Shown one piece after another: positions 28,884 to 37,891 of a stretch of 44,533 bases of DNA. This stretch comes from Lachnospiraceae bacterium (lineage in GTDB: Bacteria; Bacillota; Clostridia; Lachnospirales; Lachnospiraceae): the NCBI GenBank assembly GCA_017526985.1, contig JAFXQR010000201.1:1-44533 (forward strand), given 5' to 3'. The first letter of the stretch is position 1. Each line of letters begins with the position of its first letter. The notes under the pieces are model-generated. The model was not told the origin of the DNA and did no database searches. It saw only the letters and a list, made by a program, of their open reading frames with translations. A program made the position numbers and the translations under genes.

Positions 28884-29813
28884 CTACAGATCGATATCAT
28901 CTATCAGATAATCATCTGACAGGTTTTTCATACATTCCGCATCTTCCAAAGCGATCAAATAGGTACGATAGGCCTCTCTTACCGGCTCGATCTTCTCAAT
29001 CTTCTCCATTATGGTTCTATTGATCACGATCTCCGCCATAGCGTCCAGATCCGGAAAATCTCTTAAAATCTGGTCTTTATACTCGTTCAAGCGGCTGATC
29101 AGCTCATCCAGCTTTCCGTACATCAGGTTTGCGAACTCCAGATCGCTTAATCCCTCCACTCTTCTGGAAATCTCTTCCTTTGTCTTTCCGCCGTCTACGG
29201 CTTCCGGGTTCGGATAACGCAGCATGCGGGTCGGAAGCCCTGCGGATCGTGAAATACCCATCCATTTTCCCAGCTCTTTCCAGATCTCATTCGGAATTTC
29301 CGGGCGCTCCAGTGGATCTTTTTCGCTCTTTTCTGTCTTCTCGCCGATCTTACGGATCTCAATGTTTCCGGGACAGATCGTTTCGATATATCTGGCGGAA
29401 TCGTCTCGTACTTTACGCATTTTTGCGTGTTCCTGGGCAGTATATTTGCCGGTTTTGTCAAAGACCACATCCCGGTAAAGAGACGGTTTTACACCATACT
29501 TTACTGCCGCTACCAGCTCTAAAACGCCACCGTGCTCCCCGCAGCTCCAGCATTTGAAGGTATTCTCATACTTATCCTGTGCGGTGGACAGTCTTGCGGA
29601 CGGGTTATTGTCGTTATGATCCGGACACGGGCAATGCAGATAAAATGTTGTCCCGTCTTTTCTCAGATCCAGTCCCAAAGACTCTGCGATATCTTCGATC
29701 GGAATCACGGAATGGTCACGATAAATATCAAAACCGTTCTTATATACGACCCGTTCATCCGCCATCAGTCTTCTCATATTGTTGGATTTTCCCATCAGAA
29801 TTTCATCGGACAT
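28884..29813 (-). CDS. CHC2 zinc-finger primase-like protein without Toprim domain
   Basis: 309 residues. Start at 29813 follows GGTGGAAG and overlaps the end of the preceding gene by 11 bases. Residues 61-91 form a DnaG-type zinc finger: C61, C63, H66, then FKCWSCG with C88 and C91, followed by GVLELVA. In DnaG this domain recognises template DNA and precedes a catalytic Toprim domain. No Toprim acidic motifs are visible in the remaining 210 residues, which are helical and charged. It may be an initiation or regulatory factor working with a separate catalytic primase, or with the DnaE polymerase at 31618-36441. Confidence 0.85.
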   Translation of the reverse strand: MSDEILMGKSNNMRRLMADERVVYKNGFDIYRDHSVIPIEDIAESLGLDLRKDGTTFYLHCPCPDHNDNNPSARLSTAQDKYENTFKCWSCGEHGGVLELVAAVKYGVKPSLYRDVVFDKTGKYTAQEHAKMRKVRDDSARYIETICPGNIEIRKIGEKTEKSEKDPLERPEIPNEIWKELGKWMGISRSAGLPTRMLRYPNPEAVDGGKTKEEISRRVEGLSDLEFANLMYGKLDELISRLNEYKDQILRDFPDLDAMAEIVINRTIMEKIEKIEPVREAYRTYLIALEDAECMKNLSDDYLIDDIDL

Positions 29814-30054
29814 ATTCTTCCACCGCCTGTTTTACTGCCTTTTCGGATTTTACTGCTGCTACACGATACGCCACATCCAGCATATCGGCGATCTTCTGTG
29901 CGTCCTGCTTATTCAGATCATCTGAAAAATCCAGCCGGATGTGACGGATGCTGTCTTTTGGCATTGTGACATCGCTGGTATTGTAGGCATATCCTGCGTC
30001 TTTTAACGGATCTTTTACCTGCTGGTAAGCCTCTTCGGTTATCTCAACAAACAT
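29803..30054 (-). CDS. Small protein upstream of the zinc-finger gene
   Basis: 83 residues from ATG 30054 (MFVEITEEAYQQV), with AAAGG correctly spaced; a GTG at 30063 is the alternative. Acidic, helical, no known motif. It overlaps the zinc-finger gene by 11 bases, so the two are translationally coupled. First gene after the box at 30094-30116. Function unknown. Confidence 0.7.
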   Translation of the reverse strand: MFVEITEEAYQQVKDPLKDAGYAYNTSDVTMPKDSIRHIRLDFSDDLNKQDAQKIADMLDVAYRVAAVKSEKAVKQAVEEYVR

Positions 30055-30093
30055 AGCAGACACCTTTCTGATCGTAATGTTTTTTCCTACTTA

Positions 30094-30116
30094 TATATGA
30101 AAAATAAGAAAAAACT
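30094..30116 (-). promoter_or_regulatory. CATATA box, copy 12, part of a triple cluster
   Basis: Minus-strand TTCTTATTTTTCATATA, 40 bases upstream of the start at 30054. Two further CATATA cores follow at 30126-30131 and 30140-30145 within 50 bases, the only tight cluster in the window. Confidence 0.7.
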
Positions 30117-30154
30117 TTCTTAATTTATATGAGAAAAAATATATGAAATCGATG

Positions 30155-30181
30155 AAAAAGGGGTACCCGGCCTGGTACCCC
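30155..30181 (-). terminator. Intrinsic terminator of the NADAR gene
   Basis: Minus-strand GGGGTACC AGGCCG GGTACCCC with TTTTTC, ten bases after the stop at 30191. Confidence 0.9.
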
Positions 30182-30190
30182 AAAATCATC

Positions 30191-30631
30191 TCATTTTTCT
30201 GTATTTTTCTGCTTTTTTAATCGATCTCTGGTTTTCATCAGGATCTTCCCAAGAAGGTTTAGTCCCTCTCCGCCTACGGTTCCCCAGATGCGGTCATTCC
30301 AACAGTTGCCCTCTTCCAGATAGGCATCTTTCGTCTTTAGCAGCTGCTCCGCCAGGTCCGGATTTTGGTCGAATTTGGCATCCACAATCTCCTGCATCAG
30401 ACCTACCTTCACTTCTTCCCAGTCCGGCCGGAGGGCTACCCTCCGTCCACGACGCTTTGCTTCATACGGGTTTAATACAGAAAATGCCTGCTGCACTTTT
30501 TTGTCAGTCACTTTCTGGGCCTGAAAAGCAGCTTCCGCATTCTGGTAAGTGATCCCGCCAAAGGTAACGGGAACGCTCCAGAAGTTGGAAAGAAAATAGT
30601 ATTCTCCACGAAACTCATCAATCTTATCCAT
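30191..30631 (-). CDS. NADAR-domain protein (YbiA-like)
   Basis: 146 residues. Matches the NADAR/YbiA family throughout: FRGEYYFLSNFW near the N-terminus, YQNAEAAFQAQK (about 29-40), NPYEAKRRGRRV (about 54-65) and CWNDRIWGTVGGEGLNLLG (about 110-128). NADAR enzymes act on N-glycosidic bonds linked to ADP-ribose and are reported to remove ADP-ribose from nucleic acid bases, and some occur with phage or defence genes. It is coupled to the kinase-dead HipA-like gene, three bases upstream. With the macro-domain protein at 39838-40326 and the DUF3990 remnant it forms an ADP-ribose theme on the element. Confidence 0.9.
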   Translation of the reverse strand: MDKIDEFRGEYYFLSNFWSVPVTFGGITYQNAEAAFQAQKVTDKKVQQAFSVLNPYEAKRRGRRVALRPDWEEVKVGLMQEIVDAKFDQNPDLAEQLLKTKDAYLEEGNCWNDRIWGTVGGEGLNLLGKILMKTRDRLKKQKNTEK

Positions 30632-30634
30632 AGC

Positions 30635-31474
30635 TTAAATTCTGTCAAATCCCATGATCTCCAGCGTATCCGTCTTACGGAGCACACCGAGTTCACAGAG
30701 GTTGCGTTCTTTGTTGCCCAATGCTTCGTCCAGGCGCATTACAGAACTCATAAAGTCCTTCCAGTTCTTAAGATGATAGGTCTCGCAGCAGTTTCGCAGA
30801 TTATCAATCTTCTTTGCCCCTTCGACTGCCACAGAATCGTACAGAACATCAAACGGTATACGCTCTACCTGCTCCGAAGTCCCGGACGGATGGAAGGAAT
30901 AGATCGTTCCACGCAGCGGGATATAACTTCTCGGAGCCACATATTTTTCAAGCTGCATCTCCTTTGCCACTTTATACAGCTTCATATCCATCTGGGAAGC
31001 TTCGGTGATCAGACCGAGTTCTCCGTTATAGATATACCAGAAGCGGGGATCCAGGCCGGGAATAGTCAGATTCGGAGAAATATTATCCACCTCATAGGTA
31101 TTCTCCGGATCATGCAGCAGTTCAAAATAGCAGTCATCTTCATAGGACCAGTTACGGAACGGAGAAAGCTGCTCCCAGGTTTCCTCTTTCTCATTGCGGA
31201 TCCAATAGCAATCCTGCAGGGATACCATATTTTTGGATTCAAAGATCTCTGCGCCGTAAAACGCTTTGATCGGGGCAATATCTGCTCTGGTGCGGCCGAC
31301 CTGCCGGGATAACATCCAACGCTGCAGGCCGATCTTTAAATCTTCTTCTTTTTCGGAAAATACGCAAGGCAATAACGACTTGTCATAGATCTTTCCGACT
31401 TTGACAACAAACCGGCGCTGGTCCATCTCCACATCGATTACCGGCTTGTCGCAATGCATAATGGTCTTTGCCAT
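30635..31474 (-). CDS. HipA-like pseudokinase
   Basis: 279 residues. The N-terminal part aligns with the larger kinase at 38277-39755: EEDLKIGLQRWM, CYWIRNEKEETWEQLSPFR versus KEDINLGLSQWL, TFWVREETEKISWEEVSLYR. At the position of its catalytic LDALTFNRDRHLNNFGF it reads LDEALGNKERNLCELGV, losing the catalytic Asp and Asn, and it ends at LEIMGFDRI, just where the metal-binding FAPFFDQNKSLF should follow. So it keeps the fold but not the chemistry. A pseudokinase may act as antitoxin, decoy or scaffold. The start at 31474 is weakly supported by GGAGG. Transcribed from the box at 31531-31553. Confidence 0.75.
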   Translation of the reverse strand: MAKTIMHCDKPVIDVEMDQRRFVVKVGKIYDKSLLPCVFSEKEEDLKIGLQRWMLSRQVGRTRADIAPIKAFYGAEIFESKNMVSLQDCYWIRNEKEETWEQLSPFRNWSYEDDCYFELLHDPENTYEVDNISPNLTIPGLDPRFWYIYNGELGLITEASQMDMKLYKVAKEMQLEKYVAPRSYIPLRGTIYSFHPSGTSEQVERIPFDVLYDSVAVEGAKKIDNLRNCCETYHLKNWKDFMSSVMRLDEALGNKERNLCELGVLRKTDTLEIMGFDRI

Positions 31475-31530
31475 AGGAATACCTCCAAAATCTTATAAGG
31501 GCGTATAGGCCCGGTTCGATCATTCTATTT

Positions 31531-31553
31531 TATATGAAAAATAAGTTTTTCGA
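31531..31553 (-). promoter_or_regulatory. CATATA box, copy 13
   Basis: Minus-strand AAAACTTATTTTTCATATA, 57 bases upstream of the start at 31474, directly behind the dnaE terminator. Confidence 0.7.
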
Positions 31554-31558
31554 AAAAC

Positions 31559-31596
31559 AAAAAAAAACAGCAGTACCTGAATTCAGATACTGCTGC
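31559..31596 (-). terminator. Intrinsic terminator of dnaE
   Basis: Minus-strand CAGCAGTATCTGAATTCAGG-type stem (CAGCAGTA / TACTGCTG) with nine T, about 22 bases after the dnaE stop. Confidence 0.85.
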
Positions 31597-31617
31597 ACAA
31601 TATTATGGACTGTGTAA

Positions 31618-34600
31618 TTATTCTCTCTCGCCGAGATCGCTGTCTTTTTCGAGCATTGCTTCTCTGTTTATGTGGGCGATCCCGTTCTGATCCCGCTCCA
31701 TCCAGCTCCGGCTCTGCTCCATATTCGGCTTAAACGGTTCCACGCTCTGCAGACGATAGGATTCGCCAAATCCGTTCTTTGGCGGATTATAGGAGATCTT
31801 AAACATACCGGACTCCAGGTTCGGGCTGTCCGGACTAAAATACATCACAGTCAGGATCTTCTCATTCTGATCCATCAGCTGGAGCAGATGATAGTCTGTC
31901 ATATTTTTGGACATCTTTTTGGTATCCGATACGATGATTGCCGGGATGGAATACTCAACCGAAGTCAGTTCTTTTCCTTCCTTCAATATGGTTTCTTTGC
32001 GGTTCTCAAACATATCAAAGTTATAGGTCCATCCGGAACGCTTCAGTTCTTTGGATTCTTCCACAACTCCAAACGGGAAGCCAAGGCACTCGGTCTCGTA
32101 TTTGCGGTCTTCAATCTTCTCCTCGGTCGTACGCTCCCTGCCACGAACACCAACCTGCTCATCACGCTCTCTCTGGAGAGTTTCGTTCAGGCTTGCGATC
32201 TCTTCCCGGATCTCTGCGATCTCTTTACGCTTCTCCTGCAGATCCTCTTCCAGATCATTCGTCTCATCTCCGGATGCCTGTGCATACTGGATGTCGCCTT
32301 TGATCCGCTGAATATCGTCATAGGTTGCCGATCTTTTCCGGAAAGCTTCTCCAAGAGCTTTGATCTGTTCCAGGTGTCCGGGCTTTGAGTTCCCTTCCGC
32401 ATCCTTTTCCGTACCGTTTACCCATTCCATCATCAGCTTCTTATCACCGGCAACACGGTTGATCTCATCCTGCGGATTTTTGGTCGCCCAGCACTGATCG
32501 AACATTCCAAGCTTGATAAAGGCGTTGATCGCAGAAGCATTTGCCTCCGGATTGGTCCAGATGAATTCCATCAGGCTCATGCCTTCTTTGGTATTGTAGT
32601 CGATATAGGACTGCCCCTTGATGTTACCGTAGCCCATACGGATCGCATTTCCTTCGATCGTAAAGTCTGCCAGAGATTTACCAATCCTCGGAGGAAGGAT
32701 GGAGATGCCCATCTCGTGCATTTCCGCCATATATTTGGTCACCGGGTTCTCATTTCCTGCACCATCCTGCATCTCGTTGGAAAGTGTATGCTTATAGAAT
32801 GGCAGTGGATAGTACAGTTTCTGATATGCGGTAAACACCGACACCTGAGCATAAGCCGCAGCGTGGGATTTGTTGAACGCATACTTGGAAAACTCTACCA
32901 GTTTATCAAAGAGCAGCTCCGCTTCTGCTTCCGTAAGTCCGGCAGCCACACAGCCACGGATACCACGCTCCGGATCGCCGTGGATAAAGAACGGCTTTTC
33001 TTTCTTCAGAGGCTCTTCCTTCTTTTTAGACATAAAGCGGCGCACATTATCTGCGTCTGCCAGAGAGTATCCGGCCAGCTTCTGGAAGATGTGCATTACC
33101 TGCTCCTGATAGATCGACACACCGTAAGTCGGCGCCAGAATCTCCTGCAGGATCGGGTTATCGATATCCAGGCTCTTCTTCGGAGCTTTGTTGTTTACCG
33201 GGTCTTCCTGGTGACGCTTCTGCGCGATAATCTCCGGGATAAATGCCAGCGGCCCCGGACGGTAAGCAGCTACCAGAAGGATGATATCTTCAAAGCAGCT
33301 CGGCTTAAAGTCTTTCATCATCTTCGTCATACCCGGCGATTCTACCTGGAAGATACCAAGCGTGCGGCCTTTGGAATAGATCTCATCATAGATCCTGGGG
33401 TCTTTTAAGATCTTCTGTACTTCCTTCGGATCAGACAGCTTTGCATCTGCCGTCTCCTGCATCACTCTGGTGATCACGGAGAGGTTTTTGATGTTCAGAA
33501 GGTCCATCTTTAAAAGCCCAAGTTCTTCCGCCTGCGGATACAGACACTGGGTGGTCATCTTCTGGTTCTTCTCATTCCAGGCCAGCGGGATCACATCACG
33601 CAGCGGGTCACCGGAGATCAGGCAGGCACATGCGTGCATACCGAGTGTTGCGGGAACACCAGCCACTTCCACGGCACGCTTTGCCATCTCGGCCTGCGGC
33701 TCGTTGAACACACCATCCTTTAACATATCTTCCAGCGCTTTGGTACCACGCTCCGGATGGTTGGCAACCGAAATATCCTTTTCTTTTACATAAGCATCAA
33801 AGAGCTTTGAGATCTGGCTCTTGATCAGCAAAAGGTCTGCTTTTTTGGATGCTACACGGGCTTTCATATCCGCTTTTTCCGCTTTCTCAAAGGCGAGAAA
33901 ATCCTTCGGATCCATCTCATCCTTCTTCTCTTCCAGATATTTGGACAGTTTTTCCTTCTCCTGATCTTCGAATTCCGTCGTCATATACTGCTGCATCAGA
34001 AGTACCGCACCTTTTCCGTGCGTATAGGACTTGGTAGCTACTTTGGATACACACTCATCGCCGTAGCGGGTCTTGATATATTCGTAAACCTTCTCACGGA
34101 TGTCATCCTTAAAGTCGGAATCGATATCCGGCATGGTCTGTCTGGACGGATTTAAGAAACGCTCAAACAGAAGATCATACTGCAGAGGATCCAGTTCGGT
34201 AATACCAAGCAGATATCCGCACAGGGATCCGGTCGCAGAACCACGGCCAGGCCCGATACCCATACCGATTTTCGGAATATTATGGTCTTTGATATACTGC
34301 TCCATATCCTCGATGGAGAGTGGCGCATTATCAATCTCTTCCTTGGTGCGCATATAGCCGAGCAGTCGGCCGTACTTCAGATAATCCTGTACGATCAGAT
34401 GGTAGCCGGCAAATCCCATAGATTTGATGACTTCTTTCTCATAGTCGATACGCTCACGGTATCCTTCCGGAAGACCATCCGGAAAACGCCACGCAACACC
34501 TTTCTCCACTTCCTCTTCAAAGCGGGCATTTTCGTCGTCGCAGAACTTCGGATAATGGTTGATGCCGTCGATCGATATCTTCGGGAACTTTACTTCGCAC

Positions 34601-36441
34601 TGTTCCAGAACTTTGGGGATATTTCCGATCGCTTCATCGATGATCTCCTCCGCCGGATGGATCACTCCGTCCGGATCTATGTGTTCTTCGATGGACTGCA
34701 AAAGGATCTCTTTTAACTCAGCATCCGATTTGATACCGTATTCTTCCTGGTCTCCACGATCTTCTTCAATATTCTTGAAACGCTTAAAACGCTCTACGGA
34801 ACGCTTTAATACAGAGTTTTTCCAGGTATCCGTCCCTTTGTAGTCGCCGATATGCGTATCGTTGGAAGCCACAAACTTCGGATGATCGGTCACCTGATAA
34901 GCAAAATCGATCAGCCTGTTGTATGCCATCTTCTCAAACGGCAGTGTGTGGTTCTGGATCTCAAAGAAGAAGTTCTCTTCTCCAAAGATATCGATCAGCT
35001 GCTGATACTCTTCTTTTGCATCCGCCATACGCTCCGGCTCTGTTTCAATATAAGCCTCCAGATCGCTTTCTGCCTCGTGGATGCGGTTCATCTTCTTTTC
35101 TGCCTTGCCGATCTCTTTCTTTGCGAAGTCGTAAGCATCCTTATTCTCTGCCAGCCACTGCTGATTAGCGTTGTATATTCTTTCCTGTCCTTTGTATATG
35201 GTCCAGAGAGTCTCATCGCCCTCCTGCATTGCTTTTTCTGCTTTCTTCAGATCCGCAGCTTTTGGCTTCTTGAAATCCGGGCTGTTCTTACGCTCCTGGT
35301 ATTCCGCCACCAAAGCTTTCTGTTTCTCAAATGTCTCAAAGAACTTTTCTCCGCCGACCTTTTTCTTTTCCTTATCTACTTTCTCCCGCAGGGACCATTC
35401 GTTCATCGCCAGGTCGTAGCAGAATACACCGCCGGCGCAGGCCGTAGTGGCGATCACATTCCCTTTACGGATGTTTTCCCGCAGATTCTCCATAGTAACC
35501 AGCGGAGTCAGGTATTCGGAATCTTCGGTACGGTTTGCGGTAGAAATCTTGCTGTTTCTGGAAGATTCAGAGATCACACGGCACAGATCCACATAGCCTT
35601 CATAGTTTTTGGCGATCAGGACCATATGCTTGCTCTTCTGTTCATTACCTTCCTTGGTCAGGCCATTAAAATAGATCTCAACGCCGGGAATAATATCAAA
35701 CTGGTAATCCTCCGGCAGTTCTGCGCCCTTATCCTTCATCTTTTTCAGGATATCTTTCAGATCCTCATAGGCAAACATGGACCCATGGCCGGTTAAGGCA
35801 ACCTTCTTTGCACCACGCCTGATAAAATTCTTCACCCATTCCTTCAGATCATTTCCGGTGTCGAACATATCTTCTGCGTGAGTATGGACAGAACCATACA
35901 TCTCATTCTTTACTTCATCCACCAGCTGTTTTTTCGGCTCTTCCACGGCCGGGGCTGCGGCTTCTTTTTCTTTCTGCGCTTCTTCTTCCATTACCTGATC
36001 CCAGGTCTTTTCTCCGGAATACACCGCATAATACTTCTCATAATCATTGTCTTCTTTCTCAAAAGAAACTTTAGCGCCCATTCCTTTCAAAATGCCGCCG
36101 ACAATGCTGCGGTGACAGGTGTCTTCATTAACACAGAAGCATCCAAGAGCAACATTGTGCCCCTCTGCATCCATACCAACCAGATAGTCAAATGCTTTTT
36201 TTGCCGCCTCGGAAGAGCGAAGTTCCTCAATAAAACGGGGAACATAGACGGAATTAAAGGTGTCTTTATTCCACATCCCGTCTTTTTCCAGGGACTTTGC
36301 GGTATTCAAAAGGTCGTACGACGGAGAAAGCACATTCGCCTGTGCGATATGCTCGTTCTTGTTTTTCATATTCCGAACGATCGCAAAGATTTTGTCGTAA
36401 TCCTCGTAGTTGATATTCGAGATACTTTTAATACTGATCAT
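31618..36441 (-). CDS. dnaE: DNA polymerase III alpha subunit (DnaE) with N-terminal DUF488-like domain
   Basis: 1607 residues, several hundred more than the usual 1,000-1,200. Residues 1-130 resemble DUF488 (LSPSYDLLNTAK..., GCFCVNEDTCHRSIV). The PHP domain begins near 180 (YGSVHTHAEDM, LTGHGSMFAYEDL). An inserted coiled-coil stretch follows (about 345-480). The polymerase core has GIGPGRGSATGSLCGYLLGI (about 724-743) and catalytic MPDIDSDF (about 770-777). The C-terminus has an OB-fold-like part (SIPAIIVSDTKKMSK...) and a second coiled-coil insert (about 1360-1420). No 3'-5' exonuclease domain is seen. It is most likely the element's own replicative polymerase. Start at 36441 follows AGAAGG; its leader contains box 14. 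Confidence 0.93.
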   Translation of the reverse strand: MISIKSISNINYEDYDKIFAIVRNMKNKNEHIAQANVLSPSYDLLNTAKSLEKDGMWNKDTFNSVYVPRFIEELRSSEAAKKAFDYLVGMDAEGHNVALGCFCVNEDTCHRSIVGGILKGMGAKVSFEKEDNDYEKYYAVYSGEKTWDQVMEEEAQKEKEAAAPAVEEPKKQLVDEVKNEMYGSVHTHAEDMFDTGNDLKEWVKNFIRRGAKKVALTGHGSMFAYEDLKDILKKMKDKGAELPEDYQFDIIPGVEIYFNGLTKEGNEQKSKHMVLIAKNYEGYVDLCRVISESSRNSKISTANRTEDSEYLTPLVTMENLRENIRKGNVIATTACAGGVFCYDLAMNEWSLREKVDKEKKKVGGEKFFETFEKQKALVAEYQERKNSPDFKKPKAADLKKAEKAMQEGDETLWTIYKGQERIYNANQQWLAENKDAYDFAKKEIGKAEKKMNRIHEAESDLEAYIETEPERMADAKEEYQQLIDIFGEENFFFEIQNHTLPFEKMAYNRLIDFAYQVTDHPKFVASNDTHIGDYKGTDTWKNSVLKRSVERFKRFKNIEEDRGDQEEYGIKSDAELKEILLQSIEEHIDPDGVIHPAEEIIDEAIGNIPKVLEQCEVKFPKISIDGINHYPKFCDDENARFEEEVEKGVAWRFPDGLPEGYRERIDYEKEVIKSMGFAGYHLIVQDYLKYGRLLGYMRTKEEIDNAPLSIEDMEQYIKDHNIPKIGMGIGPGRGSATGSLCGYLLGITELDPLQYDLLFERFLNPSRQTMPDIDSDFKDDIREKVYEYIKTRYGDECVSKVATKSYTHGKGAVLLMQQYMTTEFEDQEKEKLSKYLEEKKDEMDPKDFLAFEKAEKADMKARVASKKADLLLIKSQISKLFDAYVKEKDISVANHPERGTKALEDMLKDGVFNEPQAEMAKRAVEVAGVPATLGMHACACLISGDPLRDVIPLAWNEKNQKMTTQCLYPQAEELGLLKMDLLNIKNLSVITRVMQETADAKLSDPKEVQKILKDPRIYDEIYSKGRTLGIFQVESPGMTKMMKDFKPSCFEDIILLVAAYRPGPLAFIPEIIAQKRHQEDPVNNKAPKKSLDIDNPILQEILAPTYGVSIYQEQVMHIFQKLAGYSLADADNVRRFMSKKKEEPLKKEKPFFIHGDPERGIRGCVAAGLTEAEAELLFDKLVEFSKYAFNKSHAAAYAQVSVFTAYQKLYYPLPFYKHTLSNEMQDGAGNENPVTKYMAEMHEMGISILPPRIGKSLADFTIEGNAIRMGYGNIKGQSYIDYNTKEGMSLMEFIWTNPEANASAINAFIKLGMFDQCWATKNPQDEINRVAGDKKLMMEWVNGTEKDAEGNSKPGHLEQIKALGEAFRKRSATYDDIQRIKGDIQYAQASGDETNDLEEDLQEKRKEIAEIREEIASLNETLQRERDEQVGVRGRERTTEEKIEDRKYETECLGFPFGVVEESKELKRSGWTYNFDMFENRKETILKEGKELTSVEYSIPAIIVSDTKKMSKNMTDYHLLQLMDQNEKILTVMYFSPDSPNLESGMFKISYNPPKNGFGESYRLQSVEPFKPNMEQSRSWMERDQNGIAHINREAMLEKDSDLGERE

Positions 36442-36540
36442 AACGCTTTACCTTCTTTCTTGAATTGTAAGCCGTCGGTTAGCTCCCCATGCATGGCATA
36501 AGGTTCCTATTTTTACCCGCCGGTCTTATGGATGTCTAAG

Positions 36541-36760
36541 ACTATATGAAAAATAGAAAATTGAACTACCCATCAGCTAAAGCTAATGAGATTCCTGCTT
36601 CTCCGTGCGGTTGCACTCCGAAGTCTGTCCTACGGACAGGAGAGCGACTTACATACACTCCACAGGCGTAACTTTCCGTAGTTCCTACGGTAGTTTATAA
36701 GAAATTAAGCAACCTTATTCCTAATTATCAAAGCCTTGTTTAATATGTTTATAGCAGCGT
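36541..36760 (-). ncRNA. Putative omega RNA (reRNA) of tnpB 2 with guide
   Basis: The right-end region after tnpB holds several hairpins on the minus strand: CTACCGTAGGAACTACGG, CTGTCC GTA GGACAG, GTGC AACC GCAC, then the terminal CTCATTAGCTTTAGCTGATGGG. The scaffold would end at TAGTTCAA (36561-36569), and 36541-36560 would be the guide TTTTCTATTTTTCATATAGT. The 5' end is a guess. Confidence 0.55.
36543..36564 (-). promoter_or_regulatory. CATATA box, copy 14 (dnaE leader, overlaps the TnpB 2 guide)
   Basis: Minus-strand TTTTCTATTTTTCATATAG, 102 bases upstream of the dnaE start. The right end of TnpB element 2 joins it at 36561, so these bases would be the guide of that TnpB. Confidence 0.75.
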
Positions 36761-37889
36761 TTACATCCCTATCGTGATAAGTACCGCAAGATGGACAAGT
36801 CCATTCTCTAACAAGAAGACTTTTAGTTTCCTTGTTTTGGTAGCCACAACAGTTGCAAAGCTGGCTACTTGCATAGAACTTTGGCACTTTAACAATCTCT
36901 GTATCGTACAAAGGTGCTTTGTATTCGAGCATGGATACAAACTTTGACCACGATACATCGGAGATGGATTTTGCTAACTTATGATTACGAATCATTCCTC
37001 TAATATTTAAGTCCTCTACACCTATGATTTGGTTTTCTCTCACAAGTTTAGTTGACTCTTTTTGTAGAAAATCGTTTCTTTGGTTAACAATATGTTCTTG
37101 TATCTTTGCTACCTTGATACGCTGTTTTTGGATATTTCTACATTCTGATAGCGGTTTATCATATATAGGGTGCCTATATCCTTTGATGATTTTGTAATCT
37201 ACAATATGGTTTTCTATCATTTTAGAAAGTTTCCGTTGTTCTTTACGAAGTTTAGTCATAGATTTAGCAATCCATTTGTGGTTAGGACATTTGTAACCAT
37301 TGCTGTCGGTATAGAAATCCTTAATACCAAGGTCAATACCTATCATACAGCCATCATTAGTATATGTGGGTGTCTTTACTTCGATATTAAGAACGCAGTA
37401 GTATTTATCACTTGGTAGTTGCTCTATCGTAGCATTATTGATTTTAGCAGAGGTGAGGTCGTATGAGCATTTAGCCTTTACATAGCCCAATTTTGGCAAC
37501 TTAATATGCTTGCCATCCAAAGTAACACAAATACTATTATTTACATTTTGAGTACGATAATTGCGTAAAGGATCATGCTTTGACTTAAATTTAGGAAACC
37601 CTGCCTTTGTACGGAAAAAGTTCTTATATGCTTTATCCAAATCCCGTAAGGATTGTTGTAAAGATATGGAGTCTACTTCCTTTAAAAAAGAAAAATCATC
37701 CTCTTTCTTTAAAGCCGTAAGCATAGCGTTGGTTTCCTTGTAGCCGAGAAATTCCTTTGTAGACTCATAAGTATCTTTACGCAAAGCAAGACATTTATTG
37801 TAGATAAGCCTACAACAGCCAAAAGTTTTCGATATTAACTTTTTCTGCGTTTTATTAGGATATATCCTAATACGAACACCTTTAAGCAT
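36561..37889 (-). mobile_element. IS200/IS605-family TnpB-only element 2
   Basis: The right end matches element 1 (GAAGCA.GAATC.CATTA...GCTTTAGCT.ATGGG). No left-end hairpin is seen upstream of tnpB, where a 16-residue stub gene lies within three bases of the start codon. It is probably an immobile relic that still holds tnpB and its RNA region. Confidence 0.7.
36705..37889 (-). CDS. tnpB: TnpB RNA-guided nuclease (copy 2)
   Basis: 394 residues. N-terminal [15 protein letters not shown], RuvC motifs [10 protein letters not shown] (Asp, about 195), GVEDLNIRG (Glu, about 289) and [11 protein letters not shown] (Asp, about 374), with the CNCC...CPSC zinc ribbon between. All three catalytic residues look intact, so this is not an evident TldR-type inactive repressor. 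It is longer than copy 1 by an insertion near residues 225-250 ([14 protein letters not shown]...). The base composition is more AT-rich than neighbouring genes, suggesting separate origin. Transcription may come from the box at 38254-38275 through the preceding gene. Confidence 0.95.
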   Translation of the reverse strand: MLKGVRIRIYPNKTQKKLISKTFGCCRLIYNKCLALRKDTYESTKEFLGYKETNAMLTALKKEDDFSFLKEVDSISLQQSLRDLDKAYKNFFRTKAGFPKFKSKHDPLRNYRTQNVNNSICVTLDGKHIKLPKLGYVKAKCSYDLTSAKINNATIEQLPSDKYYCVLNIEVKTPTYTNDGCMIGIDLGIKDFYTDSNGYKCPNHKWIAKSMTKLRKEQRKLSKMIENHIVDYKIIKGYRHPIYDKPLSECRNIQKQRIKVAKIQEHIVNQRNDFLQKESTKLVRENQIIGVEDLNIRGMIRNHKLAKSISDVSWSKFVSMLEYKAPLYDTEIVKVPKFYASSQLCNCCGYQNKETKSLLVREWTCPSCGTYHDRDVNAAINILNKALIIRNKVA

Positions 37890-37891
37890 AA

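Noticed and set aside
31672-36501. Plus-strand open frames opposite dnaE (for example 31672-32388, 34852-35796)
   Set aside because: They are mirror frames of a recognised polymerase gene with no start signals.
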